DNA of 64,000 bases from positions 185,554-249,553 of the forward strand of contig QPMI01000417.1 of NCBI GenBank assembly GCA_004431415.1. The letters run 5' to 3'. The notes under the pieces were generated by a model, which saw nothing but the letters and a program-made list of their open reading frames with translations, did no database searches and had not been told where the DNA came from. This document shows, piece by piece, positions 43,477 to 53,992 of the stretch. Numbering within the stretch: position 1 is the first letter of the stretch; each line of letters starts with the position of its first letter. The translations under genes and the position numbers were made by a program. Source of the DNA: Cyanophora paradoxa. Lineage: Eukaryota; Glaucocystophyceae; Cyanophorales; Cyanophoraceae.

Positions 43477-45951
43477 TCACTCACAGAAGCCGAAGGCGCC
43501 GGCCTTGTGGGGCGGGGCGTCGGGGTCGCGGGGCGTGCTATAGGCCTCCGAGCCCTCCGATTCAGAGTCACTCACCGGGCTGAGAGGGTGGGGTGAGAAG
43601 AGGCCGAGGCGGGCCTTCTTGGCGGGCAGGAGGTGGGAGCCGTTGAGGGCGCAATCGGCGCCGTGGGCGCACCTCTCTCCGTAGGTGGGGCAGAGGGCCG
43701 GGGGCGAGGGCGCCGGAGCCAAGGGCGCCGGAGCCGAGGACGCCGGGGGCTGGAGGAGGCGGTGAGAGGGGCCGAGGAGGAGAGGAAGGGGAAGGGCGCG
43801 GGCACCGGCGCCGGGACGAGGCCCTCCTCCAGCAGCCGCATCTGCGCCTCCTTCGCCTTCTCGTCGATGCGGGCCTCGAACGTCGCCCAGTTGAAGCCGA
43901 CGGCGTCCGCCTCCGCCAGCTCGGGGAGGCCGTGCTCGTCGAACGCCAGCGCGGGCCGCCCGCTGAAGCCGAACGGGGCGGGGGGCGAGAGCGCGTTGTC
44001 CCCGACGCCCCAGACGGCGCTGAACGCCGCATCGTCCCAGCGCGCCTCCGCCTCCGCCTGGCCCTCGTCCCTTGCCTCGTCCACCTCCTTGGCGGAGAGC
44101 GACCCGATCTTGATGATGGAGGCCTGGATCAGCACAAACTCGCGCTGGAAGAATTGGACGAGCGGGATGGTAACTGCGGGAGAGTGGGTGAGCGGGGAGA
44201 GCGCGGGGGCGCAGGCCAAGGGCGGGGCGGACGCACATTCGATGCCGTAGGCCACCTCCTTGATGTAGCGGCCCCGGCGGCCGATCTCCTTGGCCAGCAT
44301 GCTGCACTCCTTGCGCGCCGGGTGGCCGTGGCCCCACTCCATGGCGATCATCGCCTTCGCCAGACGGACGCCCTCGATGTGCCACTCGTCCATCAGCGCC
44401 TCCAGCTTGGCGCAGATGCGCATCCAGAAGAAGACGCGCTTGAGCTTGTCGCGGTCGAATTCGGCGTCGCCGCTCTTGCTGCCCCAGTCGCGCAGGTCCG
44501 TCTCCTCCGCCTTCTTCACCTTCTCGTACCAGCACTTGATCTTCTCCGCCTGGCGCTGGAACTCGTCCGCCCGCGCCGTGAGAACGTCCGACTCCTCCTG
44601 CGCTCCGAGGGCCCGGGGTCAGGGAGGAGAGGCGGGCTAAGCGGGGCGGCGGCGGACCGTGTGCGAGAGCTCGCCGACGATCACGGAGATGGCCGCCGAG
44701 AGGATCTCACGGGCGCGGGCCGGCCCGTTTGGGTGGCCCTCGCGCAGAACCTCCTCCAGCTTCAGCACGGCCGTCCGCGCGAGATCGCGGTGGCGCTGGC
44801 GGGTCTCGTCGCTCCGGCCCTGATCCACGAGAAGCTGGAGCTGGGGCCGCATGCCGGAGTCGCAGACGCTGGCGTACTTCAGAAGGGCCGCGCAGGAGAG
44901 CACCTTCTGCACGCTGACCAGCCAGTACGCGTAGCCCAGCGGGCTCTCCGCGCTCGGGTTCTCTCCGACCTGCGGACGCGACCTTAGCGCGCGCAGGGGC
45001 AGGGGAAAGGGGAAAGGGCGGGCTCTCGCGCACGTAAATGTCATCGGCGCAGGAGAGGAACATGTGATCAACGACGTCGAAGAAGCCGCCGGACGGGAGC
45101 GTGCCGACGCCGTGGTAAGCGCCGTTGGTGGTCTCGCCGGCGCAGATGCCGGCCTGGACGGTGACGGTGTACTGCGAGGCCGGCGGCCCCTCCTTCACGT
45201 AGACGAAGTTGAGGTCGTACTTCTTGGCGTACGTCGGGTTGATGCGCTTGGTGACGATGACGTAATCGCACCGAACGCCGAGGCCGGACGGGCTGGCCTT
45301 CTCCTTCTCCGTCACCGACGCCAGGCACTGATCCCGCGCGATCAAGAGCTGCGGCGGCCCGCGCGTGAGCAAGCGCGGGCACGCGAGCGCAGGGAAGGGC
45401 CCTCACCCCGTGGGCGCCGCCGCTGCCGGATTTGAGGTCCGCGAGGAACTCCTTCTGCTCCGGAGTGCCGGAGAAGATCGCGCGCGGATGGAAATCGCGA
45501 TGGAGCGCGATGCTGTTGAAGCAGCCCGCCGCCGCATTGTCGGACATCAGCAACAGCGCCACATCGCCGTGCGTGAAGCCGTACTTCGCCTTCACATACT
45601 CCGGCAGCTCGTGAATGCTGTAAGGCACGATCTGCGCGCGGGGCACGCGAGCCGGGGCATGTGAGCCGGGGCCGAAGCGGTGCGGGCGAAACCGCGAACC
45701 TCGTTGAACTTATTCACCGGCGTGAACTGGCCCTTGGCCTTCAAGCGCTTCGGGTGGCCGTCCGTGTTCTGGATCTTCTTCAGCCCGCCGAACGGCTCGA
45801 AGCGCGGCACGCCGGCCGAGTTGAACACGCTATCGCAGGTCATCGCGTTGAGCGCCTCCTCCGCTGACAGGCTGCCGAGATCGCGGGCTATGCTGTCCTG
45901 CTCGCCGGGCTGCTGCTGCTTCGCGCAGGAGCGGAAGGTCGCCGACTGCAT
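43477..45951 (-). CDS. Spliced element gene of unknown function, CCCH-like finger
   Basis: Minus-strand gene with exons 45,951-45,700, 45,631-45,407, 45,348-45,034, 44,969-44,658, 44,597-44,237 and 44,173 onward. The five introns are 68, 58, 64, 60 and 63 bases, GT-AG, and every join keeps frame. The product is about 700 residues. Blocks include FTHGDVALLLMSDNAAAGCF, VRCDYVIVTKRINPTYAKKY, FFDVVDHMFLSCADDIY and MAIMEWGHGHPARKECSML-like helices (exact frame MIAMEWGHGHPARKE). Near 43,850-43,920 it holds a 30-residue module shared with the divergent helicase gene (NWATFEARIDEKAKEAQ). A frameshift near 43,790 leads into a C-terminal CPTYGERCAHGADCALNGSH, a possible CCCH zinc finger, and an acidic Ser tail. 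I do not recognise a family. Its place beside the helicase suggests a replication or transcription role. Confidence 0.6.
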
Positions 45952-46255
45952 CGCGAGTGTTACTGCCCGCGATGTCTCAACGGATTCCGTTCAACGTCGT
46001 ACCCCCGCTGGCTTGTTCCCTCCCCAACTCGCGAAGACTCAGACTTGAAGCCCGCTTCCCCCCCCCTCAAAATGCGTACCCCCCTTGGGCTCGAACCCCG
46101 GTCGGTTTCTCGCTTTTTTTGACTGCCCAGTCCGGCGATGCAATGCAGGCCGCTCGTTCAAATCGGCTGGGACCTTGGCGCCAGAACCTTCGCAGCGCGC
46201 GCAGCACTCCCAGCAGAGCGCGCGCAGCACCGGCGGCAGCATCGGCGGCAGCAGC

Positions 46256-49200
46256 ATGTCTCGGCTCGCGCTCCCTCCGGAGATCCCGGCTAAGCTGGCG
46301 AAGAACACGCTGTACGACGTTCTCTGCGTCGGCGACAGCTTCGGCGTCGATTGGACGGTGTTCGAGGCCGGTATCAGCGACCAGGCGAAGGAGGCGCAGG
46401 CGCGTGCGCTGGAGGATGGCATGCAGTTCAGCCCGAACAGCAAGGATGTGCTGCGCAAGACCGAGCTGGCCGAGCGCAAGCGCAAGCTGGCCGCGGCGCG
46501 GACCTTGAACCTCGAGGGCGCCCCCGGCCCGTCGGTGCAGTTCTCCATCGACTCCGTCCTGTCGCGGCTGCGGCTCGCGGAGGTGCTCGCTGCCTCTTTC
46601 TCCCTCGCGCGCCCGGCTCGCAGCGGCTGAGGCGCCGCCGCGCTCGCAGGACGCGGACGTGCGGGCGATGCACGCGGCGCTGAACATGACGGAGGAGAAC
46701 TTCGACACACCGAGCAAGCCGAAGCCCGGGCGGGATGCCGACGCCCGCCGGCTGTTCGCGGCGCAGCGCCTGCGGCTGCTCATGGGCGCCGTGCCCCGGC
46801 ACATCGCCAAGGGCGAGTGGCGCACGATTGGCCTGCTGGCGGGCCCGGAGGAGTTCTACTTCAACCGCATGGCGGAGGCGGCCCCGCACCTGCTCTGGCT
46901 GCTGGTGCTCAGCTCGGACCCGGCCTACACGCCCGAGGTGCGCCCCAGCCGCCCGTGCCCCCTCCCCGCCGACCCCCGCCGGCCCGCAGAGGCTGGCGAA
47001 GGGCATCATGGGCGTCGAGGCGCGCTGCATCATGCGGAACAGCCGCGCGTTCATCACGCGCCACGAGAGCTCGGCGGTCTGGGGCGAGCGGCCGGATACC
47101 GGCGTCCTCACCGACGCCTACGCCATCCGCATCGTGCTGGAGGCGGCCTGCCGGACGTGCCGGGACCGCCACGGGCGCCAGGGCATCTGCGCCTTCGACC
47201 TGGTTCCTGAGTTCGAGGTGCCCGGCGTCACCATCGGCGACCGCGTGCAGGTGCGCCGTTTCCAGCCGTTTCTATTTGGATGCTATTTAGATGCTATTTA
47301 GAGTATTTAGATGCCATTTAAACCCCCTCGCAGGTCATCCGCCGGTGCTCGATGCCGGACTCGCACGGGCGCCCCATGATCCACGGCGCCGTGAAGTACG
47401 TGGTGCCGCGGCGCACCCTCGCCCTCGCCTTCTTCGTCCCCGTCTTCGACAAGGCGGCCGCCGCCGCCGCCGCCGCCGCCTCCCGCCCCCGCCCCATGCT
47501 CGCGGCCGCGGAGTCCTCGGATTCCGACTCGGATTCCGAGGCGGAGCGCGAGGCCGAGGCCGCCGCCGCGGCCCGGGCGCTGGACTTCACGGAGGAGGAG
47601 CTGGAGCGGGCGCGGAGCCTGCCGCGCGCCGGCCAGGCGATGGCGGCGGCCTTCCAGGTGGCGATCGGCGAGGCGACGGCCTCCGCCTCGGGCGCCCGGG
47701 CCGGCGGCAGCATGATCACGGCGGAGGGCCTCGCGCGCGCCATGCGCGTGGCCCAGGCCCAGGCCCAGGCGAAGGGCAAGGGCAAGGGCAAGGCCGCCTA
47801 CATCGACCTGCGGTTCGAGGAGGAGGAGGCGGGTGCCCCGGCGGCGCGGCGCGATCTCGGCGAGGAGATGGAGGCGGCGGCCCCCAAGGCGGCCGGTGCG
47901 CCCTCCCCGCCCCTAATTTCTGAGCCTAGGGCGTTCCAGAGGCGCCAAGGAATGACCCTGCCCTCAGAGGAGGAGCTGGAGGCCGAGCGCGCGATGGAGG
48001 AGGAGGCCGCGCTGGCGGCGGCGGCGGACGCGAAGGCCTCGCGCGAGCTGGAGGTGGCGGAGGAGTACGCGATGGAGCTGGAGCGCGAGCGCGAGCGCGA
48101 GGGCGAGCCCGATGCGGAGCTGGCGGCGACGGTGGAGGCGGCGGCGGGGGACACCTTCGAGCCCGAGCCCCCCGTCGACGAGTTCTACCCCCTCCCGCCC
48201 TCCCCCTCCCTCGAGTACGCCCCGCCGCCGCCCGTGGAGGAGTTCTCGGACGACGAGCCCGGCGACGCTGGCCCCAGGCCGCCCCTCGTCTCCCCCCGCC
48301 GCCCGCCCGCCCCCGTGCCCCCCGCCAGCCCCGCCGCCTCCGACGTCTCCTGGCGCCCGAGCGGCAACCCCTCGGCCTTCAGTCCCTTCCGCCCCTCGCA
48401 GCCCTCGCAGCGCCCGCCGCCCTCCGTCCAGGGTACCCCCCTCGCCCGCCCCATCCCCTCGCCGCCGCGGGGCACGCCCGTCGCCACGCCCGCCTCCTCC
48501 CTCGGCCACATGCCCCCTCCGCCCCCTCCGGCCCCCGCGCCGGCCGCCTCTCCCGCCGGGCCCAGCAGCGGCGCGAGCGCGAGCGGCAGCTGCTGCGCGA
48601 TCAGCGGGCGGAGGCGGAGGCGGACCACGACGACGGCCAGGCGTCGGAGAGCGACGGCGAGCCGCCGCGCGCCACCAGGCTGGAGCTGGCGCGGGCGGAG
48701 CTGGCGGCGCAGCCGCGCGAGGCGCCCGAGATCGACATGTCCAAGTACGACGACGTGACAACGTACAGCAAGGACAACAAGTCCAAGAAGGAGGCGGCCA
48801 TTCAGGATGCGCTCCGCCTCTTCGTCAAGAACAACGTGCGCCCCGCCCCCCTTAGCTGCGCGCCCCGCCCCTTTAGAGGCCGGAGGCGGCCGTGGCCCAG
48901 CTGCTTAAGGCGCTGGGTCCGAGCCGCCTTCGGCCGGTGCGCCCCCCTCCCCGCGTTCGAACCCCGCTAACCCCCTTTTGCCGGCGCAGCGGATCGTGCG
49001 CCAGAGACCCTACGGCCCGAACTCCCCGCCCACCTTCTACGTCGAGCTCCCGAACCTCTTCGTGTACGACAAGGTCAGCGCGAACAGGCACGCCGGGCGC
49101 GGGACGATGAAGGAGGTCATCCAGCTGCTGGCGATGACCTTCCACAAGACCTACGAGTCCAGCCCCGGCTCCTTCGAGTTCACCTTCTCGAAGGAGGTGC

Positions 49201-51434
49201 TCTCGGGGCGGACGCGCACGTTCGTGGAGGAGTCCCTCCAGCTCGAGGACGTCTGCCCGAGATGCCCGTCATCCCCGGCTTCGCCTTCGCCTGCGACACG
49301 CGTGCGCCGCCCGTACCCCTGCGCCCCGCCCCGTACCCCGCCGACGCCCCTTGCGCAGATTTCGTGGTGCGGGCGCCGCAGGACAGCACGGGCAGCGCCT
49401 GCGTCCTCGTCATGACGCACGAGGAGGCACGGGAGCGGTACGCGGGCTACATGAACACCTGCTACATCCAGGGGCGCCTGCCCGCGGGCATCGAGGAGGC
49501 GACCGAGACCTGCGACTGGCCCACCGTGTACGGCATGCTGCACCCCTTCATGCCCAACGTCGTCAAGCACCTGGCGGACAACGGCTACGTGACGGCCGAC
49601 GAGTTCGGCTACGCGGCGGCCGTCCTCTACGCCTTCAACCTCGTCGGGCCGTGGAACTTCTGCGACAAGCCCGTCTTCGACCGGGAGCCGCGCGCGGAGA
49701 TCGAGCCGCCGTCCGAGGGCGCCATGCTGCAGTACTGCGGCATCATCAAGGGCCAGTCGGGCACAGGCAAGTCGATGGTGACGCAGATCATGACGGAGTG
49801 CCTGCCGCCGGGCCGCGTCTGCGTCTACCGCCCCTCCAAGGGCTCGGCCTTCTCGGAGCACGGCGGCGAGGAGGCGATCTGCATGGTGATGGCGGAGGGC
49901 CTCGACCCTAAGGCCTGCTCGGAGGAGGAGCTCAAGATGCGCTCCGGCGACGCCTACTCCCGCAACTTCAAGAACGTCCGCGGTGACGATGTGCGCACCA
50001 AGGCGACGCGCAAGGTGCTTGTCATCGTCTGCAACAGCTTCCCGCAGGTGCGCCCGTTCCCCTGCCCCCCTTCCCCTTCCCCGGCGCCCTTTCTCACTTG
50101 CCCCGGCGCAGCTCGAGAACCGCATGCTCGAGTTCTTCGCCCGCGTCGTCCTCATCCCCCTCGACCACAAGCCGGCCAAGAAGCGCACCTACCTCCACTC
50201 CGACATCCGCGAGAACGAGCTGCCGGCGCTCATGGTCGCGGCCTTCACCTTCGCGTGGAAGATCATCCACGCGCTCTCCGACGGCAAGGCCTCCTGCATC
50301 CAGGCCTTCGAGCCGGCGTGGCTGCGGGCGCAGCGCCTCGGCTTCTGGCAGGAGACGACCAAGTGCCCCCTCACCCGCTTCATCGTCACCCACTGCGCCG
50401 TCGACCCCACCACGTACGTCGCCGCCCCGAACACGGAGGGCTACATGACGAGCGTCGCGGGCATCGTCGAGTACATCGCGCGCACGGAGGGCCCCGACAC
50501 CTCCGCCGCCGTCGGCGCCGACATCGAGAACGGCCGGCTGGACGAGACCCTCGCCGGCTTCGGCTCCTGGTGCCGCCCCTACTCCTACAAGCTCGGCGGC
50601 GTCTGGCAGACCTACATCCGCGGCATCGTCCCCAAGGCCCCGCTCTCCCTCGGCGAGAGCCAGCCGGCGCTGGAGGCGATCGCGATCCCCGTCGCGCAGT
50701 TCAAGGACCCGGTGGCCGACGTCGGGCCCTTCCTCGTCCAGCCCCACACCAAGGGCAAGGGCAAGCGCACCCGCAACTCGGCGCCGGCCTTCCTCCCGCC
50801 CCAGCCCCCCGCCACGGCCCCCCAGCAGCGCCCCGGCCAGCAGCGCATCGACGAGATGCTGCCGCGCCAGGTCCGGCCCCGCGTACCCCCCGCCTTCCCT
50901 CCCGTACCCCCCTCCCCCGCCCCCCTCCTGATCCAAGGGCAGGGTACCCCGACGAACGGCGGCGCGGGCCCGAGCGGCTACGGGAGCTCGGCCTCCTCCG
51001 CGAGCGCCGACGGCCCCAGTCCCCTCCCCGGCCCCGGCGCCGTCCTCACCGCGATCCAGGGCTTCGGGGCCCAGCAGGAGGCCGAGCGGCGGGCGCTGGC
51101 GGCGCGCCAGGCGCGCGAGGCGGAGGAGCGGCGCCAGGGCCTCTGGGCCCGGCGCATGCAGGAGACCGCCGCCTTCCGCGCCGAGCTGGAGGCGGACTTC
51201 CGCGCGAAGCGGATGAGCGCGGCGGAGGCCGTGGAGAGCTGGCGGGCGTTCGAGGACGGGACCGTGGAGCTGGCGAAGGGCCTCAGCTACAGCTACCGGC
51301 GGGCGCCGGTGCCCACCTCGTACGCAAGGCGGGCGGCGCGGGAGGCCTCGCGGGCGGAGATCGACGCGGCGGAGGAGCAGGCGGCGCGCGAGGAGGCCGA
51401 GGACGAGGCGCGCTTCCGGCACCTGCACCACTGA
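46256..51434 (+). CDS. SF3 helicase, multi-exon, element-encoded
   Basis: Plus-strand exons 46,256-46,582, 46,650-46,937, 46,990-47,250, 47,334-48,835, 48,877-48,936, 48,990-49,301, 49,359-50,047 and 50,112-51,434 are separated by seven introns of 41-83 bases. The C-terminal half is a superfamily 3 helicase: Walker A GQSGTGKS (49,751-49,774), then LKMRSGDAYSRNFKNVRGDD, the polar sensor Asn in VLVIVCNSFPQ, and NRMLEFFARVVLIPL with the usual Arg after the last intron. SF3 enzymes are hexameric viral replication helicases. The N-terminal part has the 30-residue module shared with the divergent gene (DWTVFEAGISDQAKEAQAR), then a long acidic, Ala/Pro-rich region. Frameshifts lie near 48,565 and 49,257. 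A second, internal start at 48,737 could separate two genes. No HUH or primase motif was identified. Confidence 0.8.
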
Positions 51435-51447
51435 GGCCCCGAGGCGG

Positions 51448-51460
51448 TATTTTTTCTCAA
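51448..51460 (+). promoter_or_regulatory. Late-type promoter motif, 62-residue gene
   Basis: TATTTTTTCTCAA lies 23 bases before the ATG at 51,484. Confidence 0.5.
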
Positions 51461-51483
51461 CCCTCCCTCAATTCGGTCCCGCG

Positions 51484-51672
51484 ATGGCCTTCGAAGCTTA
51501 TCCTGCCCATTACTCGCTAGGAGCGCTGGCCGCGACCCTCACCTGGCTCCTCGGCGGCACCCCCACGGCCTCGGCGGTCATCGGCGTGGGCTTCGGCTAC
51601 GCCGCCAAGTCCCTCTACGCCCCCGGCTCCTGCTCGCAGGCGGCGGCCGGCATGCGCCCCGCCGGGCGCTAA
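51484..51672 (+). CDS. Small hydrophobic membrane protein
   Basis: An intact 62-residue frame. Residues about 10-45 are hydrophobic and Gly/Ala-rich (SLGALAATLTWLLGG, then SAVIGVGFGYAAKSLY), enough for one or two membrane helices. It lies between the helicase and a row of other small membrane proteins and has the shared upstream motif. Probably a virion membrane protein. No family recognised. Confidence 0.6.
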   Translation: MAFEAYPAHYSLGALAATLTWLLGGTPTASAVIGVGFGYAAKSLYAPGSCSQAAAGMRPAGR

Positions 51673-51735
51673 CTTTTCAAAGTTCATTCTCCCCTCCCCC
51701 TTTTCCGAGTTCCGAGTCCGTTGGCGTTCCCTTTT

Positions 51736-51747
51736 AAATTTTCTTCA
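51736..51747 (+). promoter_or_regulatory. Late-type promoter motif, 159-residue gene
   Basis: AAATTTTCTTCA lies 20 bases before the ATG at 51,768. Confidence 0.5.
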
Positions 51748-51767
51748 TTCTCGTTACACGTTCGAAG

Positions 51768-52247
51768 ATGTCGAGCGCGGTAGAGAAGCTGCTGTGCACC
51801 GTGTTCAAATCGGATTCGCGATGCAGCAAGATCGGCGAGGCGGCGAGGGCTAAGGGCGGGGCGGCGGCGGAGGGGCCCAGGGTGAAGGCGGCGGATCCCG
51901 CGCCGCCGTCGCTGAAAACGATCAAGGGGGCGGGCAAGGGCAGGAGCGTGGGGGCGCTGCCCCTCGTGGCGATCGCGCCGGGGCAGAGGGAGGCGGCGCA
52001 CGCGGCGACGGCGGCGCTGGCCGCGCGGCGGCAGGCGGAGGCCTACCCGTGCCTGGGCCGGGGGCTGCACCCGCCGGCCGGCCGCCCCTACGCCGTGAGC
52101 GCCTACTTCGACGAGGCCAACCGGCTGAGCTGCCAGGAGCTGTGCGACAACCGCATGCGGCGCGCCGTGGACGGGCACCTGCCGCTGCTGGTGGCGCTGG
52201 GCGGCTCGCTCCTGATGGTCTGGTACCTGCGCGGCCTGGTCATTTAG
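51768..52247 (+). CDS. Element protein with C-terminal membrane anchor
   Basis: An intact frame of 159 residues. The N-terminal two thirds are basic and Ala-rich without known motifs. A segment with several Cys and charged residues follows (LSCQELCDNRMRRAV). The last 20 residues form a membrane helix (LPLLVALGGSLLMVWYLRGL). Four Cys are present. The tail-anchored layout suits a minor virion membrane protein. Function unknown. Confidence 0.65.
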   Translation: MSSAVEKLLCTVFKSDSRCSKIGEAARAKGGAAAEGPRVKAADPAPPSLKTIKGAGKGRSVGALPLVAIAPGQREAAHAATAALAARRQAEAYPCLGRGLHPPAGRPYAVSAYFDEANRLSCQELCDNRMRRAVDGHLPLLVALGGSLLMVWYLRGLVI

Positions 52248-52248
52248 A

Positions 52249-52260
52249 TAGTTTTTCGAA
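52249..52260 (+). promoter_or_regulatory. Late-type promoter motif, 108-residue gene
   Basis: TAGTTTTTCGAA lies 24 bases before the ATG at 52,285. It overlaps the last bases after the upstream gene's stop and is a weaker match to the shared box. Confidence 0.4.
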
Positions 52261-52284
52261 ACCCCGGTTGGAAGCTAGCCAAGG

Positions 52285-52611
52285 ATGAGCTGGCTCGATG
52301 CGCTGCTCACGAAGACCTTCGGCCCCAAGGGCCAGCCGCGCCTGCAGTTCGGCGAGATCAACGCGGCGATTGGCGCCACGGTGGAGACGAAGAACCGAGA
52401 GAACGTCCTGCGCGGCGACGGAGGCGCGTGGGCCGACATCGCGGCGGGCGCCCTGGGCTCCGCGCTCACCGCACCGGGCAAGGCGGGCCGCGCGCTGACG
52501 GACGGGGCCGAGCGCTTCTGGCACTGGCTCAAGGTGGCCGTTGTCATCGCCGCAGCGGTTGTGGCGGGTCTCCTGGTGCTCGAGGCTCGCGCGCTATTTT
52601 CTAAACGCTAG
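52285..52611 (+). CDS. Element protein with C-terminal membrane anchor
   Basis: An intact frame of 108 residues. The N-terminal part begins MSWLDALLTKTFGPKGQ and is amphipathic. Residues about 80-103 form a strong membrane helix (FWHWLKVAVVIAAAVVAGLL), followed by a short basic tail. It has the same tail-anchored layout and spacing as its left neighbour. The promoter box for the next gene (TATTTTCTAAAC) lies inside its last codons. Confidence 0.65.
   Translation: MSWLDALLTKTFGPKGQPRLQFGEINAAIGATVETKNRENVLRGDGGAWADIAAGALGSALTAPGKAGRALTDGAERFWHWLKVAVVIAAAVVAGLLVLEARALFSKR
52595..52606 (+). promoter_or_regulatory. Late-type promoter motif within preceding gene end
   Basis: TATTTTCTAAAC lies 21 bases before the ATG at 52,628 and inside the last codons of the preceding gene. 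Confidence 0.55.
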
Positions 52612-52627
52612 GTAAACCGAGCGAACC

Positions 52628-53000
52628 ATGCGCGGCGGCTCTTCCCCCGTGTTTCCTTCGCTGAGAACCCGGTGGCGAACGCAGTCGCCCCTACCCCCTG
52701 GAGCCCGGAGTGAAGCTGGAGCGTGCGAACGCAGTCTCCGTCAAGAAGGCCAAGCGCACGCTGGCGCTGGAAGTCCCGGTCGCGGAGGATACGGAGAAGG
52801 TTGCATTCAACAAGCGCAAGACGTACAAGGCGATACGCGAGGGACAGCTGCTGCCCACGGACTCGGTTCCCGGGCTGCCGGGCACCACGGCCGGCGAGCT
52901 CCTAGTGCGCAACCTGCGCCTGCAGTACGTCTCCCGCCTCCGCCGCTCCAAGGCCAAGAAGGCGCGCCTGGACTCGGGCGATAGCAGCTCTAGCTCGTAG
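52628..53000 (+). CDS. Small basic element protein, frameshifted
   Basis: The upstream box points to the ATG at 52,628, but that frame does not continue into the coding-like sequence. The frame that looks real runs from about 52,710 to the stop at 53,000: a Lys/Arg-rich protein with SVKKAKRTLALEVPVAEDTE and a Ser-rich C terminus after KAKKARLDSGD. One indel between about 52,640 and 52,710 would connect them. The basic composition suggests DNA or capsid binding. Alternatively, translation starts at a GTG at 52,710, which is unlikely in a eukaryote. Confidence 0.5.
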
Positions 53001-53027
53001 GGCTCTGTACTGTTGTATTCAATGCCT

Positions 53028-53312
53028 TTACCAGTTCCTGTTCCTATCCCAGAGCACGACTCGGGTGAAGGGCACGGTCATAGCGAACATGAACTCGGCG
53101 AACTTGGCAAAGTTCATCAGGGTTCCCAGGCGGGGATCCTCCCAGTAGATCGCCTCGCGCAGCGCCTCGTAGACGCGCATGAGGGAGCGCTCGTTCTCCG
53201 TCGCGAAGGCGTCGCCGGGCTCGTCGGGGTCGGGATCCGTGAGCTCGGAGTACTCGTCCGAGCTGCCCGCGCTCTCGGCACCTGCGGCGGGGTCGGGCGA
53301 GGGGTCGGGCAT
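53028..53312 (-). CDS. Small acidic element protein
   Basis: An intact frame of 94 residues on the minus strand. The N-terminal 40 residues are rich in Asp, Pro, Ser and Glu. The C-terminal half (ERSLMRVYEALREAIYWEDP, then MNFAKFAEFMFAMTVPFTRV) is helical and partly hydrophobic, possibly membrane-associated. It has the shared promoter box 18 bases before the ATG. It is convergent with the preceding plus-strand gene. No family recognised. Confidence 0.6.
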   Translation of the reverse strand: MPDPSPDPAAGAESAGSSDEYSELTDPDPDEPGDAFATENERSLMRVYEALREAIYWEDPRLGTLMNFAKFAEFMFAMTVPFTRVVLWDRNRNW

Positions 53313-53330
53313 TCTCTACTAGAAGAGGGA

Positions 53331-53340
53331 CCAGAAAATC
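53331..53340 (-). promoter_or_regulatory. Late-type promoter motif, acidic protein gene
   Basis: Minus-strand GATTTTCTGG lies 18 bases before the ATG at 53,312 and overlaps the stop of the next gene to the right. Confidence 0.5.
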
Positions 53341-53680
53341 ACGGGCGCCGGAACTCCATCGAGTCGCCGCGCCAGTACTTGTTGCCGGAGGCGAGCAGCT
53401 TCATCGGCTCGCCCGTCGAATCGTGCTTCCAGGCCTCGCCGTCCCAGAGGGCCGTGCCGCCGTCCTCTAGCTTGAGGCGGTGGCCCGGCTCGAGACGGTT
53501 GCCGTCGAGCATGCGGCCGGCCATGAGCGCCAGGTCCCACTCGGTGAGGTTGCGCTGCTCTGCGGGGGTGAGGCCGCGCTCGACGCGCTCGGGCTGGCGC
53601 GCCTCGCGCTCCATGCGGCTGAGGCCCACCAGGAAGAAGATGGGCAGGGCAAAGGCCATGAGATCTAGCAGGGCCTCCAT
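53339..53680 (-). CDS. Element protein with N-terminal membrane segment
   Basis: Taking the ATG at 53,680 gives 113 residues; the longer frame runs into the neighbouring gene. The N terminus is one membrane helix (ALLDLMAFALPIFFLVGLSR). The rest is soluble, with an EWDLALMAGRMLDGNRLEPG stretch and a beta-like ALWDGEAWKHDSTGEPMKLL stretch. It is tightly packed head-to-tail with both neighbours, and a weak CCTTTTCTAAG box lies about 10 bases upstream inside the previous gene's last codons. Confidence 0.6.
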   Translation of the reverse strand: MEALLDLMAFALPIFFLVGLSRMEREARQPERVERGLTPAEQRNLTEWDLALMAGRMLDGNRLEPGHRLKLEDGGTALWDGEAWKHDSTGEPMKLLASGNKYWRGDSMEFRRP

Positions 53681-53690
53681 TGGGCAAGAC

Positions 53691-53978
53691 TTAGAAAAGG
53701 TTCCGGACCAGGCCCGAGAGCTGCGGGCCCAGGCGCCGGGCGGCGTAGTAGAGCGCGGCCGCCGCCGCCGCAAGGATGAGCAGGCGCGGCGGGCCGCGCG
53801 CCGGCTCCTCCAGCGTCAGGTCCACGGTCTCCGGCCCGCGCGCCGGAGCCGCCAGGATCTCGGGCTCGGAGCAGAGGGACTTGGGCCCGCGGCGGCGGCG
53901 CTGCTTGGGCGCCGAGGCGGCGGCGGTGAGAAGGTCCTCAGGCTCCTGCTTGATACCTGCGCAGTCAGTAAAGTCCAT
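53691..53978 (-). CDS. Element protein with C-terminal membrane helix
   Basis: The ATG at 53,978 follows the shared box by 15 bases and gives 95 residues. The N-terminal 60 residues are charged and include a basic KQRRRRGPK cluster. Residues about 66-84 form a membrane helix (LLILAAAAAALYYAARRL). Likely a tail-anchored virion protein. No family recognised. Confidence 0.6.
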   Translation of the reverse strand: MDFTDCAGIKQEPEDLLTAAASAPKQRRRRGPKSLCSEPEILAAPARGPETVDLTLEEPARGPPRLLILAAAAAALYYAARRLGPQLSGLVRNLF

Positions 53979-53992
53979 GCTTGCTGGGTACC

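Noticed and set aside
44325-44345. HUH endonuclease motif (MEWGHGHPARKE)
   Set aside because: HUH motifs need a bulky hydrophobic residue between the two His and a downstream catalytic Tyr in a matching fold. Gly between the His and the helical context do not fit.
48112-48855. Alternative Pro/Arg-rich frames of 247 and 265 residues within the helicase N-terminal region
   Set aside because: They are shadows of an acidic, GC-rich coding frame. They have no coherent composition beyond codon complement and do not connect to splice sites.
49983-50111. Two separate genes at the helicase frame change near 50,050
   Set aside because: A 64-base GT-AG intron (50,048-50,111) explains the change and joins the conserved SF3 sensor region exactly, so this is one gene.
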